NCBI GenBank assembly: GCA_958299035.1
Contig: CATQJL010000112.1
Coordinates: forward strand, 65,379,117 to 65,443,116
Reading direction: 5' to 3'
From: Cylicocyclus nassatus
Taxonomy: Eukaryota > Nematoda > Chromadorea > Rhabditida > Strongylidae
Length of the DNA: 64,000 nt
Shown here: piece after piece, positions 55,673 to 64,000 of the stretch
Layout: each line of letters starts with the position of its first letter
Numbering within the stretch: the first letter of the stretch is position 1
Program-made: the position numbers and the translations under genes
Notes under the pieces: generated by a model
Databases searched by the model: none
What the model saw: only the letters and a program-made list of their open reading frames with translations
What the model was told of the DNA's origin: nothing

Positions 55673-56546
55673 TTAGGTTGTAACAGAATTAATGCAGGTT
55701 TTTCGCGCACCTTTTTCAAAATGCTGGTTTAGAAAGAGCAAGTGTTTTCTCGGAGAGTTTTACGTATCATTTGGAAGCTCTTTTCTTCTAATTTCTTATG
55801 CATTCTTTACTTGAGCGGAAGCGAATTTGTCTAGAAGTTCTGAGCCCATAAATTTGAGAAACCAAATCTCGAAATTTTTTCTTTTAATATACCTCACCAA
55901 AAACAACCGGAAATCGCTGCAAATTCAAATTGTATTTTTGAATGAGCTATGTCACAAAATGCATGTTGAATCGTGAATTCTGGAAACATCTGAGCCGAGA
56001 AATTCCAGAGTAAAAATCAACGGTCCGTCTGCCCTACATAAAAATCCTCAGCGCGAAGCGACTGCAGAGCTTCCGCTTTAGGAAAAATAGATTTTAGACA
56101 TCTATGGCTGAAAAAATCGGGAGCCGTTCTACCTAATCAGTTTTGAAAAAAAACCAAAAGTTTCAGAAAAGCGATCTTTCAAATTCTCAGAAAAGTCGAA
56201 AAATGAGTACTTTCAAATTTTTTTCAAATATCAAATATTCTTTTTCATTTCCGAATATAGCACTGCTGCATTACCGACCATAGGCTACACAGTGAGTTAT
56301 ATTTGCGCTACCTTATTATATTTGATAGTAGTTATGCTCAAAGTGAAGGTTTCCCGAAAAAATTCTTGGCAGAATTCGGGCTATATTTTTCTCGGTGAAG
56401 CTACAACAACACAGTAATGCATACTGAGTTGAAAAAGGTTTGCTGATTACAATACTTCTTGTTGCACACGAAAAGACTATTTGTGTAAAATTATAATGAT
56501 CCAAATGCAAAATTCAAAAACCTGCATTAATTCTGTTACAACCTAA
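55673..56546. mobile_element. Mariner-type MITE (874 bp)
   Basis: TA flanks (55671-55672 and 56547-56548). Perfect inverted ends of 31 bp starting TTAGGTTGTAACAGAATTAA, then TGCAGGTTTTT. The interior is AT-rich, without a transposase, and does not form a long palindrome. Confidence 0.85.
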
Positions 56547-56548
56547 TA

Positions 56549-57378
56549 CTTTTTCATCAAGGGATATGTTCAAAAATCAGCGTGAGTAAACAGAAAATTG
56601 CAAGGGTGAAATAGACTAGCCTGTCACCTTCAGCTGGAGCAGACAAACAGTAATTAAGGGCTACTTCGGGTGTTGAGGAGTAGAAAGATTCTGGTTTGTT
56701 AATGGGAGCTTAGGTGAGTGGCATTACGGAATGCCACTGCCACTTTTAATAATGGGGTGAATGTAATGGAAATGTATTAGCAGCTGGAGATAGAGAAACA
56801 AAAATAGTTTTGTCAAAAAACTTCAAAAGCTAAAGACTTTGTAGGTTGAAGATTGCGACTAGAAAACTAGAGGCTCTTGGTTCCGCTTAAGCTATCATTT
56901 GTTTTGATGGACGTTTAAAATTCGACGTTTGCCGATTGAAAAGACTCAATAGCATGTATCGATTGCCTAAGAGATAGCTCTGCAAACGCATGCTTTTAGT
57001 GGACAGGCGAGCAATCAGTTAAGTTCTTCGTTTCTTCCTATGCTCTGAACTTCTGAAGAAAAGTAAGATTCGGTCTGTTTATTCAGAACTCAAATTTTTC
57101 ACGAATGATGAATAGCACCGCACATTAATGTGTCTCAAAGTATCTCATTTGAGACAGGCAAGAACGTTTTGCACAAACCTGATTCATTCTTAAGCGTGGC
57201 ATACTCAACTAATCAACGTATTTCTGCTTTTCTTGGAATTTAGACGATCTTTCAACAAACTCCCAATTGAACTAATCGCGTAGAGAACCTGCAGTCTTTG
57301 ACAAGCTGTTATGGAGGAGCTTTGCTTCAACACGTCCATCTTTTCATCTCCGTAACTCCATTCGAGTGAATTATCCTA
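56549..57378. other. Unannotated intergenic sequence
   Basis: No open frame above 60 residues, no repeat match and no motif. Confidence 0.4.
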
Positions 57379-58045
57379 TCATGACTTACAATAAGCGCTA
57401 AGGGCCTGTCTGTTATCTGTCTGTATGTCTGCCTGTCACGAACGTATAGCGAGGTGCAGCCAACGTTTTAAGCTAGAATTTTTGTTATAGCACCCTATCA
57501 GTAGGTAAACTGTGCAAAAGCACAAGCTGATCTAATGAGCGGAGCCATTGAAAACCGTGCGTCAACGGATCCACGCAATTTCTGGCCCTCCAAGATGGGT
57601 CAATGATTGGATTTTTCGCAAAGTCGTGATTCGTTCAACAAGTAAATCCGAAAAACCTTGACTTCAGCTCAAATAAGCAAAAACTCTAGTTTTATGCAGA
57701 ATTGTAGTTAAAATTGTGTAACCGCGCAAACTGTCAATTGGCTATGGTTTTACTCTAAAATTTGAACGGATATTTGAATAGATATGTAGTCCAAGGTGGT
57801 TTTATCCTTATGGTGACTATAATGCCAAAAGAAAATTCAGTAACTCATTCGAAATCGCATTTGTTCTTCTGGGTATAATTTTTTTTCTCTCAAAATTACC
57901 GATCTTACATGGAAAAGCTTTACGAACGACTTTACAATTTATTCGTGATGATCGGCATCGGGCAGTGAGTATCAAAGTGATGGTGCGAGAATGAGGAGAG
58001 ATAGATAGTAGAGCTAGTGCGAACCTCTGTGAAGCAGTGCATTGG
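57379..58045 (+). mobile_element. Hel-2 Helitron-like element, copy 3 (667 bp)
   Basis: TC at 57379 with A before it (TCATGACTTACAATAAGC). The body has GTGCAAAAGCACAAGCTGAT and TTTTTCGCAAAGTCGTGATT. The 3' end is degraded: CCTCTGTGAAGCAG has lost part of the hairpin, and the tip reads TTGG then T. It is probably the oldest of the three copies. Confidence 0.65.
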
Positions 58046-59565
58046 TAACAAATTATTTTTCTCTTACAATTGAACAAGCTTATTCGGGCGGGAAAATCAG
58101 GCGATTTTGGCAGGAAGAAAAGAAATCGACGCTCAAGTTGGTTGCAGTGTGAGAGCAAAGAGAAAATAGCTTAAGCACAACAAGAGACGATTAACAGACT
58201 CTAATATAATCCGTAATCGAAATAAACTCATCTTTCTTATTTATATACACAGTGGTGCAAAAATACTCAGAAGAATAAGAATAGCCGCTTGCCACTTGCA
58301 CATTTGGGGGCTCATCGGCTGTTGATTTCGATTGCACTTGACACGTTGAACCTAGTGAAGTGTGCTTACGTCCTTGAGCACGCGACGAACCCGGCGTACT
58401 CTCTCCTAGTCGGTGGCAACTCCCTGCTTTTCCACGCCTTTTTCTTTGTCTGTCCCGCAAGTGAGGACTTCATGACGTGCTCTCCTATGCGCACGATGAC
58501 GAGCACGTCCTACAGTGATGACGTCCATCGTTTTCACCCGGCGGCCGTGACAAGAGATAGCCGCCGAATAATCGCGGCCGAAGCGACACGTACTGGTACG
58601 TGCTTTGATCAAGAATGTGGTGACCACCAAAAAGATTACTACGGACCCTGATTACGCAAGGCAATCTAGAACTGGATTTTTATAAAAAAATAGCCGAGTT
58701 AAAATTATGAGGAGCTGGCCAACTTCTTGCCCATCAATGCAACAATTTTTTGCAGCCATCCCCTTACAAATTAAATCACCCCATCGTTACTGTCACAGAA
58801 ATCATCCAAAACATACTCCCACATCCTTTTTCCCTTCCCCTTTCCTCTTTCAATCCATCTCATCTTCTGGACATCGTAAGTGTTTATCACTGCCCTACCG
58901 AGCCCATTTTCTGCATTGATTTTCACTTAGCCTTGATAATAAATAAAGACTTGTTTACAAAGAAGACGAGATGATACGGCGCCAAAATTGGTGTATAGGT
59001 GCGTAACATCGGAGTTAGAACTATGCAGGAAATATGGAGCGCCACCTAAGGTGGCCCAGAAAAAATAAAGCCATAAAAGTTTTTCCTTTACATATTCTCA
59101 CCCTTTTTAGATAGCTATGACCTACATCCGGAACCTTACAAACTAGTTTTTGAACTGTCAACTCCTTCCTCCCCGTTCGTTACAGCGCTTCAAGAGTTTT
59201 GCATGGCGCCGCAATCAGGCTCCAAGCGCGCGGCAATGCGCCCGGACACAGCATGCCGCCAACTTGAAGAAAAACTTTCATTTGCCGCATGATCATTGTT
59301 GTTCATGTCTTTTGTTCTATTCCTATTTGTTACCTCCTTTGTCATTCATGAGCTAACCATGGACGTGTCGCACTTTTGCGGGAAAAAAATAGAAACTTTA
59401 TTTTCAAAAACTGTCAAAGCCACCTGCGAGTCCTGGTGAGCTTATAACCACGTTTTAGGCAAAGTTCCAATAAAAAACCAGATACTATTCTTCATCAAAG
59501 GCACTGGATCAGCAAAAAGAACCCTTCTCTGATTTTGGTGGTGTTAGGCAGTAGACCTCCAAGCA
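58046..59565. other. Unannotated, with weak coding hints
   Basis: A minus frame (58191-58460) is basic and serine-rich, and plus frames at 58289-58651 and 58707-58919 overlap or follow. GC is higher at 58370-58620. AATAAATAAAG near 58942 could be a poly(A) signal on the plus strand. No family is recognised. A CACCTAAGGTGG hairpin lies at about 59043. Confidence 0.3.
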
Positions 59566-59570
59566 CACTA

Positions 59571-59727
59571 TAGCCTAAACCCCGCCTGTCACTTCATGCG
59601 TTAAGTTCTGAAACGCGCTTCAAAATTCCACCAATGACGCCCATTCGAGGGAATTGGGCGGGGCCGGTGGAGTTTTGAAGCGCATCTCAGAAATTTGCTC
59701 ATGAATTTGCAGGTGGGGTTTGGGCTA
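59571..59727. mobile_element. 157-bp hairpin MITE
   Basis: Ends TAGCCTAAACCCCGCCTG and, reversed, TAGCCCAAACCCCACCTG. Inner pairing CGCTTCAAAATTCCACC with GGTGGAGTTTTGAAGCG around a short GGAATTGGGCGGGGC loop. TA precedes the left end, CA follows the right. Non-coding. Confidence 0.6.
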
Positions 59728-60126
59728 CAGTTTACTTGAGAGGACTACTACTTGAATTCACCCAAGTTCAAGAAGAATCCGTTTTGTCGACCCATTGCCT
59801 TTAAACTTACAAAGCATTGTGGAGGTTCGGTTGGTTGAGATTATTATGATTTCTTGTCACGGGAGGAGAAGCAAACCGTGGCAAAAGCGACTGCGCAATC
59901 TTCAAAATTACAGTGCACAATCTTCCGCAATCTAAATAGCCCCAGATAGCCCAGAGTTTTCTTTGGCACTTTTGCACTCTGCCACTTTGGAAGAAATCCA
60001 ATAAAAGTGGAGAACTTTGATTTTCCAACTCGTTGAGGACGCTTGCAGCAAAGTCGCAATACTGAGGAAATAGATATTTTATGAGCAGCAGATTTGATAT
60101 TCGCCTGAAGCATACGAATTCAATCT

Positions 60127-60345
60127 TTTTTCTGCGGTTCTGAAACGCAGCAAAAAAGAGTGAAATTGTGTATTGCATAAAAGTTATTTTCTAACGGACT
60201 ATTATCCAAAGTTAAGAATTAAAGGCCGACAAAATTTCGCCGTTCAGTTCTTTATCTTTTTGGAGCCTTCTCGCCATGAGGAGCCCATATCTGGGCTTTC
60301 AAGAACATGGAAATGGCGAAAATAAGTTTTTTTCGATGCTTTCTA
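60127..60345 (+). repeat. Dispersed repeat, family S, copy
   Basis: TTTTTTCTGCGGTTCTGAAA, GTGAAATTGTGTATTGCAT, then GAGGAGCCCATATCTGGGCT and GAACATGGAAATGGCGAAAA. It is parallel to 36775-37010 and to the left arm of the foldback at 36320. It directly precedes the family F foldback. The minus frames 59807-60178 and 59844-60113 extend into it and are not supported. Confidence 0.6.
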
Positions 60346-61190
60346 ACAAGGGAAGCTTGTTTAGTCGAAGAGGCCTTTCCAAATGAGGTGTATACCATAT
60401 TAAAGCGCATAAAACGCTGATTCCAAAACTGTCTTCCTTATCTGCAGAACTTTTATGAACGAGAAGTTATGAGCGTTTTTTGGAGCCAAAAATTGAATGT
60501 GCATTTTAAATAAAATGAGGTGTTAGAATCTTACTAGCCTTCAAATAACGTAACCAAGTGTGGTATAATTTTTCTTTTAGAGTAATTTTCAAGCGAAGTG
60601 TTTTGGTGATTATCATTGCTCCGTTGAAGAGCTAGAAAAAGTATTACGGTTATTTTTGTCACACTTGCACATTCAATTTTTGACTCCAAAAAACGCTCAT
60701 AACTTCTCGTCCATAAATGTTCTGCAGATATGGAAGGCAGATTTGGAATCAGCATTTTATGCTCTACAACATGGTGTACATTCCATCAAAAAAGGCCACT
60801 TCGACCAAACAAGCATTCCTTGTAAGCAGGGCTCGGCACAGGTGGCTTGCAAAAAGCTGGATATCGTTTTTGGGGGAAAAGCAAAGGGGATATCGTATTT
60901 GCGGAAGAGCATAGCGCTGCCGGCATATCGCCAGCAAATAAACAAAGGGTTTGTTTACAGCGAAGTGCAGATGAAATGGCACTAGAATAGGTGTGTAGAT
61001 GGGCAATGGGGAGTTGGGACTATGTGTGAAAAATTATGAAAAAATTATGTGAACCAAGAGCATGGCAAACTTTTTTCGGGGTTAGGTGGCTTTCAAGCCA
61101 CCTGGATAGCCACATGAGGTGGCTTGGCGCAAACAAAGTTATATGACTCCTATTCTTCACATAATCTTTTCAAATTTTTTACATGAAAGT
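60346..61190. repeat. Foldback repeat, family F, second copy with extension
   Basis: Inverted arms 60346-60530 and 60655-60830 share AATGAGGTGTATACCAT-like, CTGATTCCAAA and CTCATAACTTCTCGT segments around a 125-bp loop. The extension 60830-60920 matches 28870-28975 in reverse, and 61020-61190 matches 18300-18460 in reverse, including paired AGGTGGCTT/AAGCCACCT boxes. This makes it the most complete member of the family. Confidence 0.6.
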
Positions 61191-61203
61191 AATCTAGATC
61201 AGT

Positions 61204-61412
61204 TGTGTCTTCTCTCCTGTAGGTGATGTGGGGCACGTGCGTCGTAGATAGGTTTATTGGCCACGAAGAGTACGTACAATTGAAGACGAGCCGCTGGCGA
61301 TGTCCAAAGGGCAAAAAGTGAAACAAACTCAGGAAATGAAACCATCAACACATTTTACAACACGTCATACTATCATTGATAAACTGATAACATCGAGTAT
61401 CTCTTCTTCACA
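61204..61412 (-). repeat. 3' LTR of the Ty3/Gypsy element
   Basis: On the minus strand: TGTGAAGAAGAGATACTCGA at the start (61412) and GGAGAGAAGACACA at the end (61204), so TG...CA, 209 bp. A purine tract (CGAGGAGGGGCG) lies immediately before it, as a polypurine tract should. GGCCAATAAACC near 61250 is a poly(A) signal in the right part. The 5' LTR is outside the window, so identity between the LTRs cannot be tested. Confidence 0.6.
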
Positions 61413-62345
61413 CGCCCCTCCTCGAATAGTCACCTCCGGGGACTTGCCCGTGATACCGTCCGCGCTGCTTCATATTTGCGGCTCGCTCCATCCATTTTGC
61501 TGTGGGGTCTCGCAAGTACATGATTTCCGGTTTCTTCATCCTCCTCCGTTTTGCGTCGGGCTCTCCCTCAGTTTCTGCTAGATTGCTCGCCTCTTTCTTC
61601 TTCTTCTCCCGTAGGTGGAACGTCGGCAGTCGTAGCGTATTCGAGGCTGCTTCTCGCAGCTGCTCCAGGAAGATTAAAATCTGCCAACCGTGCAACTTAT
61701 CTTCTCCTTTCCGGGGGCTTACTCCCAGACAAGTGGCCGGGTGGAGCTTCGGGACTGCATCTTCTAGTGGTCCGTAGTGGTCTATTACCTTGGCGTCAAA
61801 CCCCCTGGCCGGCCCGGTCAACATTCGCACGACTTCAATGCAGACTTTCCGGAGTTCCTCCTACTCGTCCCTGCGCATTTTCTCGAAAGGTGGCGGGAAG
61901 CAGTCTAGCGTTCCTCCGCACTGCAAATGTCTCTCGACGGCCTGCATGCTCCTTCTCATCTGGTCCGACCGCGGCATTTTCTCCGGCCAAACCCATAACA
62001 TGGCTGCGCTAATCGGTATTTTGTTCAATTGATCCGCCATGTCGTCAAGGTGGTTGTACACCACGAACTTCACTGAATCTTCCGCGGCAACCTCCGTTCG
62101 CACACGCTCGAATGCCTTCGGCAAGGCTAGAATGATCGAGTTTGTCGGCATGTCGTCTCCGTCCGAGTGACTGAGTTGTTCCTTTCTCGCAAGTGCTTGA
62201 TTGTAGTATGCGGACAAATCGTAGTCCGTCTTCTGCGAAAAAAATGTCCGGATGTTGTAGCCGTTGTCCTTCTCTTTCGCGAAGTGCCATGGCGAAATCA
62301 TGGCAAAACGACCGATGGGCTGATATGGCACAACTAAGTCCGATG
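61408..62345 (-). pseudogene. Post-integrase reading frame of the Ty3/Gypsy element, interrupted
   Basis: After the integrase the likely coding track changes frame near 62335-62345. It continues in one frame (WHFAKEKDNGYNIRTFFSQK, SIILALPKAFERVRTEVAAE) to an in-frame TAG at 61861-61863, and then in the same frame (MLTGPARGFDAKVIDHYGPL, a lysine run KEKKKKEAS, a DAKRRRMKK basic block) to a TGA that overlaps the first bases of the 3' LTR. No membrane segment or signal peptide is visible, so it does not look like an envelope protein. The domain is not recognised. The breaks suggest a dead copy, or a programmed shift plus readthrough. Confidence 0.5.
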
Positions 62346-64000
62346 ACCGACAGGTGTGTGGACTGCTTCTTTAGAAGCTCGTTCTCTTTTCTCCAGTCTC
62401 CCCACGTGGGTTCCATGGCGATTGAAGCAACATTTGCGAGCTCAAACAGGTTCTTCACTTTCTTCGACCTGGCTAACTGGCAGCGCAATCCGGGTAGAGC
62501 CACATGTGCACGTTCTCCAAAAATACCGCAATTGCAGGGATGTAATAGATGCAGTGGATCCGTCCGCGGGTCTCCAACTTCGACCCTGAAACAAAAGACT
62601 TTAGAGTTTAAAATTTTTCTTGGTCTACCCCTTTTTGCTCTTCCTCTAATGGTTTTAACGGGCTCGTCGTCGACCCCTCGGGGTACTTTTCTAAGCTGAT
62701 CAAAAGGTACGCGCTTAGGCTCGTCATTCGCATTTATCAGCGTAATTAAAGCGCTGTTGTCACTGAGTTCGATTACTCGAAAGGGGCCCGACCAATCGTT
62801 AACTAGTTTAGGGTGATTTGATGAGGACTTTTCCATAGGTACCTTCATATACACCCGGTCGCCCAAAGTCAACGGTCTCTCGATGACCTTGTGGTTTTTA
62901 TCGTAGTTGAGCTTCATTCTTTTCCGAGCCTTTTCGTTTTGTGTGCGAGCAAGTTCATAAGTCATGCGCATCCCTAACACAAGCTCATTTACATAACTGT
63001 CCAGGTCCACCATATAAGTTGTGATACCACTGTCAACGCAGTCTCGGGGCACATAAGGATCAAAACCATGGAGTAGAAAGAATGGTGATTCGCCAGTGGA
63101 CTCGTGTATAGTAGTGTTATATGCTAGCACACAATATGGAAGCATCTTGTCCCACTCCACTGGAATCTCTACCTTCTTTCTCAGCAACTGTACTATAGTT
63201 TGGTTAAATCGTTCTGTCAGCCCATTCTCTCTGGGATTGTACCCTTTAGTAAATGTCTGGTTTATCCCTAAAGTCTTGGATAACTCATTTAGCATCTTGT
63301 TGTCGAATTCCCCTCCTTGATCAGACAGAATACATTTAGGAAATTGGCAACCTTCCGCTATCCATCTCTCAAATAGCACTCTAGTAACTTCCTCCGCTGA
63401 TTTTGATGCTATAGCGTAAGCTCCTCCATACTTTGTAAAGTGGTCTATGACGCTTAGAATGTAGCGGTTTCCATTAGTGGTTAATCCCATCTCCAGTATG
63501 TCAATGCCAATGATCTCGTACGGCTTGGAGACAGCGATGGGCTTTAGGGGTGGAGTCATTTTCGGTTTGTGGTTGTGTAGAGTGCACATTTTACACTCTT
63601 CCGCCCACTGGAGTATGTCCTTATGCATACTCTCCCAGAAGAACTTTTTTGACAGCTCTCTTATCAACTTCCGTGGATCAAAATGTCCTGCCAGCAAAGA
63701 TGAGTGAGCCTCCAGAAACACTTCTTTGCGGTGCTCTTTTGGTACAATTCTTCGATAACCGTCTTTTTCCACAAGGCACAAATAGCCCTGTGATATTGTG
63801 AAATCTGCGACATTGTAGTTCCTCAAGATTCTTTTCGAAGATGGTTCCTTCTTCTGCTCTAATGATTGTATGATATCCCCATAGAGTGGGTCTTGCCTGA
63901 GTTCCACTGTCCACTCAGGTTCCTTGGTGACTGCTGCTACAATGAGACCATTTGCCAGACTCTCATTCTGGTCTCCGTTCTGGGCCTGCGCAGCTCCTCG
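62346..64000 (-). CDS. Ty3/Gypsy pol C-terminal part: integrase (5' end outside window)
   Basis: The frame is open from the window edge (64000) downwards. The integrase has an HHCC zinc finger: H-x6-H in EAHSSLLAGH, then CKMC 29 residues on. The DD35E core is the D of IIGIDILEMG, the D of ILSDQGGEF, and the E of NGLTERFNQT, with exactly 35 residues between the last two. A GPF motif (DWSGPFRVIELSDNSALI) marks the GPY/F module, followed by an AT-hook-like KRGRPRK. Integrase joins element cDNA to host DNA in the nucleus. Reverse transcriptase and RNase H would lie beyond 64000. The catalytic residues look intact; the frame then runs into the interrupted tail. Confidence 0.9.

Noticed and set aside
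61408..61830. Envelope gene in the Ty3/Gypsy element
   Set aside because: Position fits, but there is no signal peptide, transmembrane segment or cysteine pattern.
61861..61863. TAG interruptions in the retroelement tail and the methyltransferase exon as a sign of stop-codon reassignment
   Set aside because: The LINE remnant has TAA as well as TAG stops, and the intact exons end normally; ordinary decay explains them.
62193..62699. 168-residue plus-strand ORF over the integrase tail
   Set aside because: It is the opposite-strand shadow of the retroelement coding sequence.

Overview
The window is eukaryotic, AT-rich intergenic DNA, most likely from a nematode. The reasons are the short GT-AG introns (46-50 bp in the clearest gene), TTTTCAG-type acceptors, a large load of Tc1/mariner-like, Helitron-like and foldback elements, and one Ty3/Gypsy pol gene. 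No bacterial-style operon, rRNA gene or CRISPR array is present. Nearly all the short open frames are chance frames inside repeats. The exact species cannot be told from the sequence alone.

Region 1 (1-12.4 kb) is repeat on repeat. It holds a foldback near 2 kb and a long reversed Helitron-like element (Hel-1). Hel-1 carries a 1.4-kb Tc1-like palindrome whose arms each hold two direct repeats. Then come a tandem array of about 115-bp Hel-1 modules, a dimeric satellite (7.5-9.6 kb), and a run of Helitron-like elements set end to end (10.06-12.44 kb).

Region 2 (14-23.4 kb) is a series of palindromic DNA transposons without transposase. They are mariner-type (14060-15264, 16.4-17.1 kb, 22604-23415), a CAGGGTGTCC-end family (17127-17715), and two Tc1-like elements (18699-20243 and 20246-22114) that abut and share one TA.

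Region 3 (23.7-25.2 kb) has the one host gene recognised by motif, a class I SAM-dependent methyltransferase of the spermine-synthase-like type on the minus strand. Its upstream exon is duplicated in inverted orientation and looks broken.

Region 4 (26-40 kb) has a 3.3-kb element with GGGTT/AACCC-rich ends and nested MITEs, a mariner MITE, a tRNA-like sequence, a 480-bp TIR repeat, and two unrecognised candidate coding segments on the plus strand (35914-36244 and 38681-38875).

Region 5 (40.6-46.3 kb) is a decayed non-LTR retrotransposon with ORF1 tail, endonuclease and reverse transcriptase. Its reverse transcriptase is split by about 3 kb of later insertions: two MITEs, two Helitron-like elements head to head, and a 216-bp TA MITE.

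Region 6 (46.7-61 kb) contains a complete-looking 2.2-kb Hel-1 (47796-50004, A/T flanks, TC start, CTAG end), two copies of a second Helitron-like family (Hel-2), a second copy of the TIR repeat, a hAT MITE with a perfect 8-bp target duplication, and more MITEs.

Region 7 (61.2-64 kb) is the 3' part of a Ty3/Gypsy LTR retrotransposon on the minus strand: integrase with HHCC and DD35E, an extra downstream frame that runs up to the LTR, and a 209-bp 3' LTR. Its reverse transcriptase lies beyond the window.

The genes do not form a pathway. The window mainly records successive transposition, and the order of insertion can be read at several places.
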